Origin: an uncultured Ruminococcus sp.
Lineage (GTDB): Bacteria; Bacillota; Clostridia; Oscillospirales; Ruminococcaceae
Length of the DNA stretch: 16,737 bases
Assembly (NCBI GenBank): GCA_910579955.1
Contig: CAJTWE010000035.1
Coordinates: 1 to 16,737 of the forward strand
Reading direction: 5' to 3'
In this document: positions 6,886-13,563 of the stretch, one piece after another
Position numbering within the stretch: the stretch's first letter is position 1
Layout: each line of letters opens with the position of its first letter
Position numbers and translations under genes: made by a program
The notes under the pieces: generated by a model
The model's input: only the letters and a program-made list of their open reading frames with translations
Told to the model about the DNA's origin: nothing
The model's database searches: none

Positions 6886-7033
6886 TTTAAACCAGTACGA
6901 AATACATTACTTTAATGGGGTCCGCTGTTTCTTTCAACAGCCTTTACACTCCTCTTTTCGTCACCGATCGCTTACTGACCCAGACAGCATATGTACTGTG
7001 TTTCATCACTTGCCATCGGATCTCAGCCTCCTT
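6886..7033 (-). repeat. Module copy A of the non-coding unit
   Basis: On the minus strand it runs from AAGGAGG through ATCCGATGGCAA and CACAGTA, then GGTGA, GGCTGTTGAA, TTAAAGTAAT and finally CGTACTGGTTTA, matching copy B landmark for landmark. The start-to-start distance between copies is about 333 nt. A weaker third echo (AAAGGTGAGACCGATGG, 6420-6404) lies further downstream. Confidence 0.6.
6972..7016 (-). CDS. Possible micro-ORF A (14 aa)
   Basis: ATG 7016 follows a perfect AAGGAGG (7033-7027) at 10 nt, the best ribosome binding site in the unit. The 14-residue frame reads MASDETQYICCLGQ and ends in TAA. Its start context (GAGATCCGATGGCA) matches that of micro-ORF B. I recognise no peptide family; a Cys-containing short peptide could be a signal or leader peptide, but nothing nearby processes one. 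Confidence 0.35.
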   Translation of the reverse strand: MASDETQYICCLGQ

Positions 7034-7060
7034 ACTGATCGTCATCGCTTAAACAAAAGA

Positions 7061-7123
7061 CTATAATATCTTAAACCTTGTAAAGCAAATCGTTGAAAGA
7101 TTTTTCTGTGATTGCTTTTGCAT
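7061..7123 (-). CDS. Weak possible micro-ORF at the 5' end of the RNA unit (20 aa)
   Basis: ATG 7123 lies about 15 nt after the predicted transcription start and follows AAGGA at 9-10 nt. The frame gives MQKQSQKNLSTICFTRFKIL and then TAG. It overlaps a potential stem (AAAGCAATC with GATTTGCTTT). It has no similarity to the other two micro-ORFs and is included only because of its position. Confidence 0.15.
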   Translation of the reverse strand: MQKQSQKNLSTICFTRFKIL

Positions 7124-7143
7124 CACTCTCTTTCCTTGTCTAT

Positions 7144-7172
7144 ATAATACTATATTTTTCGATAATTGTCAA
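7144..7172 (-). promoter_or_regulatory. Sigma-A promoter of the non-coding transcription unit
   Basis: On the minus strand, TTGACA (7172-7167) and TATTAT (7149-7144) are separated by exactly 17 bp. Start is expected near 7138. The match is 11 of 12 consensus bases, strong evidence that the gene-free stretch downstream is transcribed. Confidence 0.75.
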
Positions 7173-7196
7173 GTGTTTTTATGATATTTTTACTAT

Positions 7197-7316
7197 AAAA
7201 TGCTTGTTTTTGTTTTATAATGCGAAATGCACAATTTGATTAAAATTATAAATCTGTGTCGCATATAACTCGAGCGTTTTGCCTGATACGAGTTAATATT
7301 ATTAACCAAGCATTTT
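7197..7316. repeat. Nested inverted repeats in the gap before the RNA-unit promoter
   Basis: AAAATGCTTG (7197-7206) and CAAGCATTTT (7307-7316) are a perfect 10-bp inverted repeat enclosing 100 bp. Inside, TAACTCG (7266-7272) pairs with CGAGTTA (7289-7295), and GTTAATATTATTAAC (7292-7306) is a palindrome with one central base. It may be a small structured RNA, a protein-binding region or a remnant element. No ORF is apparent. Confidence 0.4.
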
Positions 7317-7321
7317 TGCAC

Positions 7322-7363
7322 AAAAAGAAAAAGCTATACATTTATGGAAAATGTACAGCTTTT
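7322..7363 (-). terminator. Terminator of the pseudokinase gene
   Basis: On the minus strand, AAAAGCTGTACATT (7363-7350) pairs with AATGTATAGCTTTT (7342-7329) with one mismatch, giving a 14-bp stem with a 7-nt loop. TTTTTCTTTTTG follows. It lies 31 bp past the stop codon. Confidence 0.85.
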
Positions 7364-7394
7364 AATAATATTTATAGTTATAATAATAGTGTTA

Positions 7395-9278
7395 TTACAT
7401 AGGAATGTTAGGATCATCTATTGGAGCATCAGTAACAATTGGCGGATCAGTAATAACCGGCGGCTCGGTTGGCGGAGATGTCTGCGGCGGCTCTGTTGGT
7501 GCTTCAGTTGTAACAACTGGCGCTACTGCATAGTAAACTGTAATCTCATTACGTGCTTCAAGGTCATACTTTGAATCTAAGTCAATACTCAATCTTGAAA
7601 CGGTATTAGCCGCACAATCACTTCTCGTTTCAGCTTCCAGTTTATATACGACTCCCATTTCATCCAGAAGTTTTGTGTAATCTCCTACATATACATTAAC
7701 ATAATCAGGCAAATTAACCTTAGACGGACCTTTGCTGACCTGTATCTTAACTGCAACAGAAGTATCGAAATACTCACCTTCGGCAATTTCCTGCCATACT
7801 ATCTGTCCGGCTGGATATTCATCGTTAAACACTTCTTCAACCTTAAATTTCATCCATGAACTATATCGTTCAAGCTGTGTTTCATATGTCTTGCCTATAA
7901 GACCCGGCATTATACCGTCACCCTCAGGCGTAGTATCTTCCGTTGTTTTTTCAGGTGTTGTAACCGTCGCAGTGGTTGGCTTTGTATTAGAATCAAGTGT
8001 TTCACTGCCACCGCTATCCTTCAAAAAGATAAAATACAACCCTATTAGAAGTATCACCAGCAGAAGCATTCCTATGATCAACGGAACTTTTACACGATCA
8101 ATTGCACTGGACTGTGGTTCACTATATGTATTTCTCTGATAACTCTCATTGCCATATCCATCATAGGAATAGTCATCTGTATACTCTTCTGGCTGATTGT
8201 ATTCATTATACTGATTGCCGCCGTCATCATTATAATATTCATTTCTGCCATAGCTTTGCGTATTTTGAACTGCGGTAGATCTGCTTGTTTTTTTTCTGTT
8301 AGCGTTTAGATGTGCTTGACGTTTCTCATCAAAAAGCTGAGACGCAAGTTCGCTAATTGTCTGAATTCTATCAGCGCTTACAAGATTCAGACCTCTCATT
8401 ATTACATCAGATACACCACGTGAAATATTGGGATTCAGAAGGCATGGTGCTATCAGATTATCATTTTCCATACGACTTATTGCGCTGGTAGGCATACTGC
8501 CCGTAAGCACACGATACAAAACAGCACATACAGCATAAACATCCGTCCATGTGCCCTGTCTGTTACTTGCAGAATACTGTTCTGGAGCAGCATATCCTCC
8601 AAAAATCTCACAATCAAGTTCTGTATCTGCGGTTCGTACAGCAGATACAGAAAAATCGGTCAGTATAAGCTCACATTTCTTTGTAACATATATAGTTTCC
8701 GGACTTATTGCACGATGCAGCACTCCGTTACTATGCAAAATACTGAGTGTGTTTAGAAATGATGGAAGCATACTTGAAAGCTGCCCCCAACTAAGTTCTC
8801 CAGCATTTTCATTCAAAAAGTCTACAAAACGCATTCCATCAACACATTCATACACTGCATAAGCAGTATTATTTTCTGAAAAAATATCAATTACTTGATA
8901 AATCTGTATTTGTTCACGTATCTGCGCCACTGATTTATTCAGTTCAGAAAATTCTTCCATAAGTACTTTATACTTAGGCAAATTAGGACTGTCTACATAT
9001 ATTACCGGCGAACCTGCTGAACGTGAACAGAGATTCAGCGGCATATATTCACGAAGCAGAACACGACAGCCGAGCGAATGATCAAGCGCAATATATGTAA
9101 TTCCCTCTCCGTTCATAGAAAGAGCAGTACCAATTATATATCTATTCTTCAGCTCTGTTCCCGGCTGGAGAAATATCTCATTTATCGGAACATTCTCATT
9201 ATAACCACAGCGATGGCATACTCCGTCTACATATTCAGTCTGCATCATACAGCCATAGCATAATTTTCGTTCTCCCAC
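7395..9278 (-). CDS. Zinc-ribbon / protein pseudokinase / PASTA membrane protein
   Basis: This 627-residue protein starts at GTG 9278, 6 nt after GGAGGG. Domain order: a zinc ribbon with Cys 7, 10, 21 and 24; a protein-kinase fold (about 45-318); a Tyr/Asn-rich linker; one membrane helix (about 399-419); two PASTA-like repeats (about 455-586); and a Pro/Thr-rich tail. Hanks-type PASTA kinases sense muropeptides or lipid II outside and phosphorylate division and wall proteins inside. Here three catalytic positions are changed: the VAIK lysine is Arg76 (VLLREY), the HRD aspartate is Ala190 (LHRAISPE), and DFG is DFS (208-210). The APE motif (231-233) and fold residues remain. I therefore infer little or no kinase activity and a scaffolding or sensing role. 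It has its own promoter, and no PP2C phosphatase lies beside it. Confidence 0.85.
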   Translation of the reverse strand: MGERKLCYGCMMQTEYVDGVCHRCGYNENVPINEIFLQPGTELKNRYIIGTALSMNGEGITYIALDHSLGCRVLLREYMPLNLCSRSAGSPVIYVDSPNLPKYKVLMEEFSELNKSVAQIREQIQIYQVIDIFSENNTAYAVYECVDGMRFVDFLNENAGELSWGQLSSMLPSFLNTLSILHSNGVLHRAISPETIYVTKKCELILTDFSVSAVRTADTELDCEIFGGYAAPEQYSASNRQGTWTDVYAVCAVLYRVLTGSMPTSAISRMENDNLIAPCLLNPNISRGVSDVIMRGLNLVSADRIQTISELASQLFDEKRQAHLNANRKKTSRSTAVQNTQSYGRNEYYNDDGGNQYNEYNQPEEYTDDYSYDGYGNESYQRNTYSEPQSSAIDRVKVPLIIGMLLLVILLIGLYFIFLKDSGGSETLDSNTKPTTATVTTPEKTTEDTTPEGDGIMPGLIGKTYETQLERYSSWMKFKVEEVFNDEYPAGQIVWQEIAEGEYFDTSVAVKIQVSKGPSKVNLPDYVNVYVGDYTKLLDEMGVVYKLEAETRSDCAANTVSRLSIDLDSKYDLEARNEITVYYAVAPVVTTEAPTEPPQTSPPTEPPVITDPPIVTDAPIDDPNIPM

Positions 9279-9340
9279 GAACTTCCCTCCGTTCTCAAAA
9301 TATTAGCAGCACAAGCTGCTACAAATACCCTATCTTATTT

Positions 9341-9369
9341 ATTGTACCATGCATTTGCGATTCTGTCAA
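9341..9369 (-). promoter_or_regulatory. Sigma-A promoter of the pseudokinase gene
   Basis: On the minus strand, TTGACA (9369-9364) and TACAAT (9346-9341) are 17 bp apart. The start point is near 9334. The leader of about 56 nt carries a perfect hairpin, TAGCAGC/GCTGCTA with an ACAA loop (9304-9321), ending 13 nt before the ribosome binding site. Confidence 0.75.
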
Positions 9370-9462
9370 CCAATTTATAAAATTGACATCTCATATTATT
9401 GAATTGTAGCCTTTTTGTAAGAAATGATTATCGCAATAATTGTGAATACAATTTTTTCCAAA

Positions 9463-10737
9463 TTACAGGGTAATAAGACCTTGTTCAAGCATTTTCTGAG
9501 CAGCCAAGAGAACTCCTATCTTTCCACTTGTATATGTGACACCACCTTGCATCCACACAGCATAAGGTTCACGAAGCGGTGCATCAGCTGAAAGCTCAAT
9601 GGAAGCACCCATAGTAAATGCACCTGCTGCCATTATTACCTGACTTGTATATCCTGGCATATCCCAAGGTTCTGGGACAACATGAGCATCAATAGGAGAG
9701 CCAGTTTGTATACCCTGACAAAAGGCTATGAGATTCTTATCATTTTTAAGGCATATAGCTTCTACGATATCTCCACGCTTTTCTCCTATATTGGGATAAC
9801 ATTCAAATCCAAATCTACTGAACAATGCCGCAGCAAAAGATGCAGTTTTAAGTGCATTTGCTACACATTCCGGTGCATGGAAGAATCCGAGAAACATTTC
9901 TCTATTCATATCAAGGGTACATCCGACTTCCTTACCCATGCCTACGCAAGTAAGACGAAAAGCACATTTTTCAACAAGTTCCTTTTTACCGGCAATATAT
10001 CCGCCTGTTCTTGCGATTCCACCACCTGCATTTTTAATAAGCGAACCTATTATAATATCTGCACCATTCTGAGTAGGCTCTGTTTCCTCTACAAATTCAC
10101 CATAGCAGTTGTCAACCATAATTATTGCATCTGGATTTCCTTTGCGCACTGCTTCTGTCATTTTACGCATCTGAGCCATAGTATATGCAGGTCTGAGAGA
10201 ATATCCTCTTGATCTCTGTATGTAAGCAACCTTCGCACCCTTTACGCCATCTACAATAGCATCGTAGTCTGGAGTTCCATCAGATAGAAGATCGACCTGT
10301 GCATACTCTACACCGTAATCTTTAAGCGATCCGTCACCAGATTTGCCGCTAATTCCTAGCACCTCCTCAAGGGTATCGTAAGGCTTACCTGTAATGGATA
10401 CCATTTTATCACCTGTACGAAGAATACCAAAAAGTGCAACAGTAAGAGCATGCGTACCGGAAACAAAATTATGACGTACAAGAGCATCCTCTGCACCGAA
10501 AGCATCTGCAAAAACACGGTCAAGAGCATCACGTCCCATATCTCCGTAGCCATATCCTGTACTTCCATAAAAGCATGGCTCACTTACACGGTTTTTTTGA
10601 AAAGCAGCAAGTACCTTTGCTCCGTTATATGCAGCTGTTTTCTCGATGAGTTTAAAATCATCGCAAGCGTCATTTTCAGCTGCCTTGGCTATTTCTAATA
10701 TTCTGTCATCTATATTAAAAAAATCTTTTATATTCAT
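9463..10737 (-). CDS. Methionine gamma-lyase family PLP enzyme ('aluminium resistance' protein, YnbB-like)
   Basis: This 424-residue cytosolic fold-type I PLP enzyme matches the Met_gamma_lyase / aluminium-resistance family of Firmicutes in length and pattern. FYGSTGYGYGDMGRD (about 57-71) is a family hallmark near the N-terminus. HNFVSGTHAL (about 89-98) is the phosphate-binding region, MVDNCYGEFVEE carries the PLP-pairing Asp, and GSLIKNAGGGIA carries the Schiff-base lysine, Lys235. Related enzymes release methanethiol or sulfide from methionine or cysteine, but the true substrate of this subgroup is poorly known and the aluminium link is historical. It is the last gene of a five-gene operon, 5 nt after the acetyltransferase stop; its ribosome binding site AAAGGAG lies inside that gene's end. 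I see only weak hairpins, not a convincing terminator, before the next promoter. Confidence 0.88.
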   Translation of the reverse strand: MNIKDFFNIDDRILEIAKAAENDACDDFKLIEKTAAYNGAKVLAAFQKNRVSEPCFYGSTGYGYGDMGRDALDRVFADAFGAEDALVRHNFVSGTHALTVALFGILRTGDKMVSITGKPYDTLEEVLGISGKSGDGSLKDYGVEYAQVDLLSDGTPDYDAIVDGVKGAKVAYIQRSRGYSLRPAYTMAQMRKMTEAVRKGNPDAIIMVDNCYGEFVEETEPTQNGADIIIGSLIKNAGGGIARTGGYIAGKKELVEKCAFRLTCVGMGKEVGCTLDMNREMFLGFFHAPECVANALKTASFAAALFSRFGFECYPNIGEKRGDIVEAICLKNDKNLIAFCQGIQTGSPIDAHVVPEPWDMPGYTSQVIMAAGAFTMGASIELSADAPLREPYAVWMQGGVTYTSGKIGVLLAAQKMLEQGLITL

Positions 10738-10742
10738 GCTTA

Positions 10743-11528
10743 TTATAAAGCTCCTTTTTCTGTGTTTTCCTTTGCAACATCTGTTCTCTCTAGAACATAT
10801 TCTGTTTCTATTTCTTCAAAGCCTATCTGCTGATAAAAGCTTCGTCTTATATCAAGGGCATAGAGAACAGCTTCTTTGCCCATTTCACCGATCCATGCGG
10901 CAAGCCATTTAAGAAAATCCCGTGCATAGCCGCTTCCACGATTAGCTGCACGAGTAGCAACCTGACCTACCATTATACTATTTTCTTGATCAAAAACTAT
11001 AGTTACAGTCGTACTATTTTTATATGTAAGAACATGGCTTACGCCATGTCTGCATCTATGAGAAGTATCAGTGAGCCAAAGTGAATAATCCGTAAGGTTA
11101 GGAAATCCCTCTTTAAGAATATCGTAAACATCAGAAAGCTTTGGATTAAACTCTACATCAGCTTCATTAAAGCTGTCTGAAACCTTATGCGGTTTAAGTG
11201 CAAAAAGAGTTCTGCGAAGCATCTGGTAATTAGAGATTTCACTGAGTGCAGTAAGCATACTTTGTGGACACTCAACTCTAAAAGGAAGATGCATTTTTAT
11301 AAAGTCTAAAGCTTCTTCTGCCGGCAGATCGTCGTTTGAACATATTACAAGAGTAGAATTAAGAATAAACATATAGCCTATCGCATTTTCATAGCTTAGG
11401 CGAAAAAAACGACAAAAATCGTATTCACCGCCATACGCCTTAAAATATGCAAGCAGCTTTTTTCCACGCCAGCTCTGTTTTATAATCGCTTTTTCTTCTT
11501 CAGAAAAATCATATACACGAGTTATCAT
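10743..11528 (-). CDS. GNAT-family N-acetyltransferase
   Basis: This is a 261-residue protein. Its ATG (11528-11526) overlaps the TGA of the upstream peptidase gene in an ATGA junction, so translation is probably coupled. The C-terminal half is a GNAT fold: the acetyl-CoA motif V-x-T-x(6)-G-x-G/A appears as QVATRAANRGSGYARDFL (about 186-203), followed by a helix (LKWLAAWI), then VLYALDIRRSFYQQIGFEEI (about 225-244), the usual 'N..a...Y.k.GF' end. The first 130 residues are not a standard GNAT domain and resemble the extra N-terminal region found in many clostridial GNAT proteins. The substrate is unknown. Operon position between an M42 peptidase and a PLP enzyme hints at an amino acid or short peptide acceptor, which is inference only. 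Confidence 0.75.
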   Translation of the reverse strand: MITRVYDFSEEEKAIIKQSWRGKKLLAYFKAYGGEYDFCRFFRLSYENAIGYMFILNSTLVICSNDDLPAEEALDFIKMHLPFRVECPQSMLTALSEISNYQMLRRTLFALKPHKVSDSFNEADVEFNPKLSDVYDILKEGFPNLTDYSLWLTDTSHRCRHGVSHVLTYKNSTTVTIVFDQENSIMVGQVATRAANRGSGYARDFLKWLAAWIGEMGKEAVLYALDIRRSFYQQIGFEEIETEYVLERTDVAKENTEKGAL

Positions 11529-12547
11529 ATCTGTACCGCTTTCTCTATCATTGCTCTTGTAAGTTTAAGACAGTTTTCAATATCATTCATATCAGCAACA
11601 CATGATGGAGAATGAAGATATCTGCACGGAGCAGAAATAGCAATAGTACGTACTCCACCTCTGCTTAAATGTATAGTACCGCTGTCATTTCCACCTGCAA
11701 TGCGAGTTTTGGTCTGACATGGAATGTCCATTTTTTTACATTCTTCAAAAGCAATAGAATAAAGTTCTCTGTCATAAATAGTACTTCTATCCATAAACGA
11801 AACAACTGGTCCGTTTCCTAAAGAACACACCTTTGCATCGCCTTCTGCACCTGTAATATCCGCAGCAGTTGTAGCTTCCAGAACAATAGCCACATCTGGA
11901 TCAACAGAATAAGCAGCAGCTTTTGCGCCTCTGAGTCCAACTTCCTCTTGTACAAGAAATGCAAAAGTCACATCATAAGGCAGATCTTCCTTTAAAAGTT
12001 CAAGCATAATAGCACAGCCTATTCTGTCATCAAGTGCTTTGCTGCGTACTTTGCTGCTACCCATTTTAGTAAAAGACGGCAGAAAATGAACATATGTTCC
12101 CAGAGATATCAGCTTTTCTGCTTGTTCTTTATTTTCTGCACCAATATCAAGATAAAGTTCTGAAAATTCAGGAAGCTCTTTGCGCTGTTTGCTGTTTAGC
12201 AAATGAACTGGTTTTGCTCCTATAACACCATTTATATTTCCATCTACAACAACTGGTCTTCCGATGACAACAGACGCATCTATACCGCCTACAGGTGCAA
12301 TTTGCATTGTTCCATCATCATTTATATAGGTTACGATAAGTCCAACCTCATCCATATGAGCGCTTATCATAAGTTTCTTAGGAGAGCGATTTGCACCTTT
12401 TTTTTCTATAATAAGATTTCCCAGTGAATCTATTTTAATGCTGTCTCCATAAGTCTCTGCATTCCTACAGATATATTCACGAACTGAATTTTCATTGCCA
12501 GACGCTCCGCATAAAAGACAAAGTTCCTTCAAATATTTGCTCAACAT
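11525..12547 (-). CDS. M42-family metallopeptidase (second of two)
   Basis: This is a 340-residue cytosolic aminopeptidase of the M42 (TET/glutamyl aminopeptidase, formerly 'endoglucanase M') family. I chose ATG 12547 because GGGAGG (12559-12554) sits 6 nt before it; an upstream in-frame GTG at 12568 lacks such a site. Metal and catalytic residues are present: His64 and Asp66 in ISAHMDEVG, Asp173/174 in ALDDRIG, Glu201/202 in QEEVG, Glu224 in VLEATTAAD, and His312 in YLHSPS. Position 224 is Glu where the sister protein has Asp, a known subgroup difference. M42 enzymes build large tetrahedral or ring complexes and trim N-terminal residues from peptides. Its first 7 nt overlap the upstream M42 gene and its last 4 nt the acetyltransferase gene, typical of coupled translation. 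Confidence 0.88.
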   Translation of the reverse strand: MLSKYLKELCLLCGASGNENSVREYICRNAETYGDSIKIDSLGNLIIEKKGANRSPKKLMISAHMDEVGLIVTYINDDGTMQIAPVGGIDASVVIGRPVVVDGNINGVIGAKPVHLLNSKQRKELPEFSELYLDIGAENKEQAEKLISLGTYVHFLPSFTKMGSSKVRSKALDDRIGCAIMLELLKEDLPYDVTFAFLVQEEVGLRGAKAAAYSVDPDVAIVLEATTAADITGAEGDAKVCSLGNGPVVSFMDRSTIYDRELYSIAFEECKKMDIPCQTKTRIAGGNDSGTIHLSRGGVRTIAISAPCRYLHSPSCVADMNDIENCLKLTRAMIEKAVQI

Positions 12548-13563
12548 ATATAGCCTCCCATGATCCACTCTGCAAGCAGCTTGCCTGTATTTTCTACATC
12601 TGCAATAGATATAACCTCAGACGGAGTATGCATATATCTGAGCGGTATAGAAAGAGTACAGCTTTTTACTCCTCCTCTGCTTACAGAAAAACGATCTGCA
12701 TTTGTACCTGTTGTGCCATTCATTATTTCACTTTGCCACGGAATATTTTTTTCTTTAGCTGTATGAATAAGGCTATTGCTTACTTCTCTTGAAAGAGTTG
12801 GCGAAATACCGATCATAGGTCCGTTTTCCAGTTTACCGCATTTGACAGGATCATCTCCATGTCCCATTGCAAATGTAACATCAACCGCAACAGCTATATC
12901 TGGATTTATATTATATACAGCAGTTTCAGCTCCACATTCGCCCACTTCCTCTTGTGACGAAAATAGAACAGTTAAATTACACGAAAGTTCTTTTTCATGC
13001 ATTAGCTCTAATGCATAAAGAATTGCTGCGATTCCGCATCGGTCGTCCATAGAATGTGCTGCTATGCGTTTATCTTGAAGCTGCATAAACGGAGTGTCAA
13101 ATGTTACTCTATCACCAAGAGCTATTATTTCACTGAGTTCTGCCTTGTCGTATCCTGTATCAATAAGCAACTCTGTAACATCTGAGACCTTCTGCTCACC
13201 ATTACTTAAATGAGGCGGTATTGATGCAATAACACCATTTATAGTCTGCTTGCCATGGAGAAGTACATTCTGCGCAGGCATGATACGCATATCAAGACCA
13301 CCCACATTGCCAACCTTTACAAAACCTTCTTCTGTAATATATGTTACAATAAATCCAACCTGATCAAGATGCGCATCAAGAAGTATATGCGGTACATTCG
13401 CCTTGTATGAACCTACTGTACCTATTACACTGCCCATTTCATCTATATAAGCATCGGGACAATATTTTTTTAAAAGCTTAAGTGCTGCCGCTCCGGCTGA
13501 TGATTCCTCACCTGATACTCCATTTGATGAAGATAGATTATTCAGTATTTCCCGTAAATCCAT
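12541..13563 (-). CDS. M42-family metallopeptidase (first of two)
   Basis: This 340-residue protein matches its downstream neighbour in length and layout. The ligand set is complete: His65 and Asp67 in LLDAHLDQVG, Asp173/174 in SMDDRCG, Glu205/206 in SSQEEVGECG, Asp228 in VAVDVTFAMGHG, and His312 in RYMHTPSE. ATG 13563 shares its first base with the murD stop (TAATG); its site AAAGGAG lies within the murD end. The sequence differs clearly from the second M42 protein, so the pair is an old duplication, and the two may form mixed complexes with different residue preferences, as known for TET peptidases. Likely substrates are short cytosolic peptides. Whether they act on wall peptides, as the murD linkage might suggest, cannot be judged from sequence. 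Confidence 0.88.
   Translation of the reverse strand: MDLREILNNLSSSNGVSGEESSAGAAALKLLKKYCPDAYIDEMGSVIGTVGSYKANVPHILLDAHLDQVGFIVTYITEEGFVKVGNVGGLDMRIMPAQNVLLHGKQTINGVIASIPPHLSNGEQKVSDVTELLIDTGYDKAELSEIIALGDRVTFDTPFMQLQDKRIAAHSMDDRCGIAAILYALELMHEKELSCNLTVLFSSQEEVGECGAETAVYNINPDIAVAVDVTFAMGHGDDPVKCGKLENGPMIGISPTLSREVSNSLIHTAKEKNIPWQSEIMNGTTGTNADRFSVSRGGVKSCTLSIPLRYMHTPSEVISIADVENTGKLLAEWIMGGYIC

Larger units (their letters stand above)
6192..7138 (-). ncRNA. Candidate ~950-nt structured RNA or small-peptide transcript, class unknown
   Basis: No protein longer than about 21 codons with a plausible ribosome binding site is seen here on the minus strand, yet the stretch has a near-consensus promoter, a terminator and higher GC than the flanking DNA. 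Several perfect stems are visible: GCTGTT/AACAGC (6924-6929, 6936-6941), ATTCAGA/TCTGAAT (6797-6803, 6815-6821), ATGTAC/GTACAT (6711-6716, 6735-6740) and CTGCT/AGCAG (6591-6595, 6600-6604). Two diverged copies of one module lie within it. Large ornate RNAs such as ROOL, GOLLD and OLE have this size and style, but I recognise none of their signatures. A cluster of micro-ORFs or an old degenerate region are the alternatives. Confidence 0.5.

Noticed and set aside
9682..10212. Plus-strand open frame of 176 codons
   Set aside because: It is antisense to the PLP enzyme gene, has no ribosome binding site or domain, and shows biased composition typical of a shadow frame.
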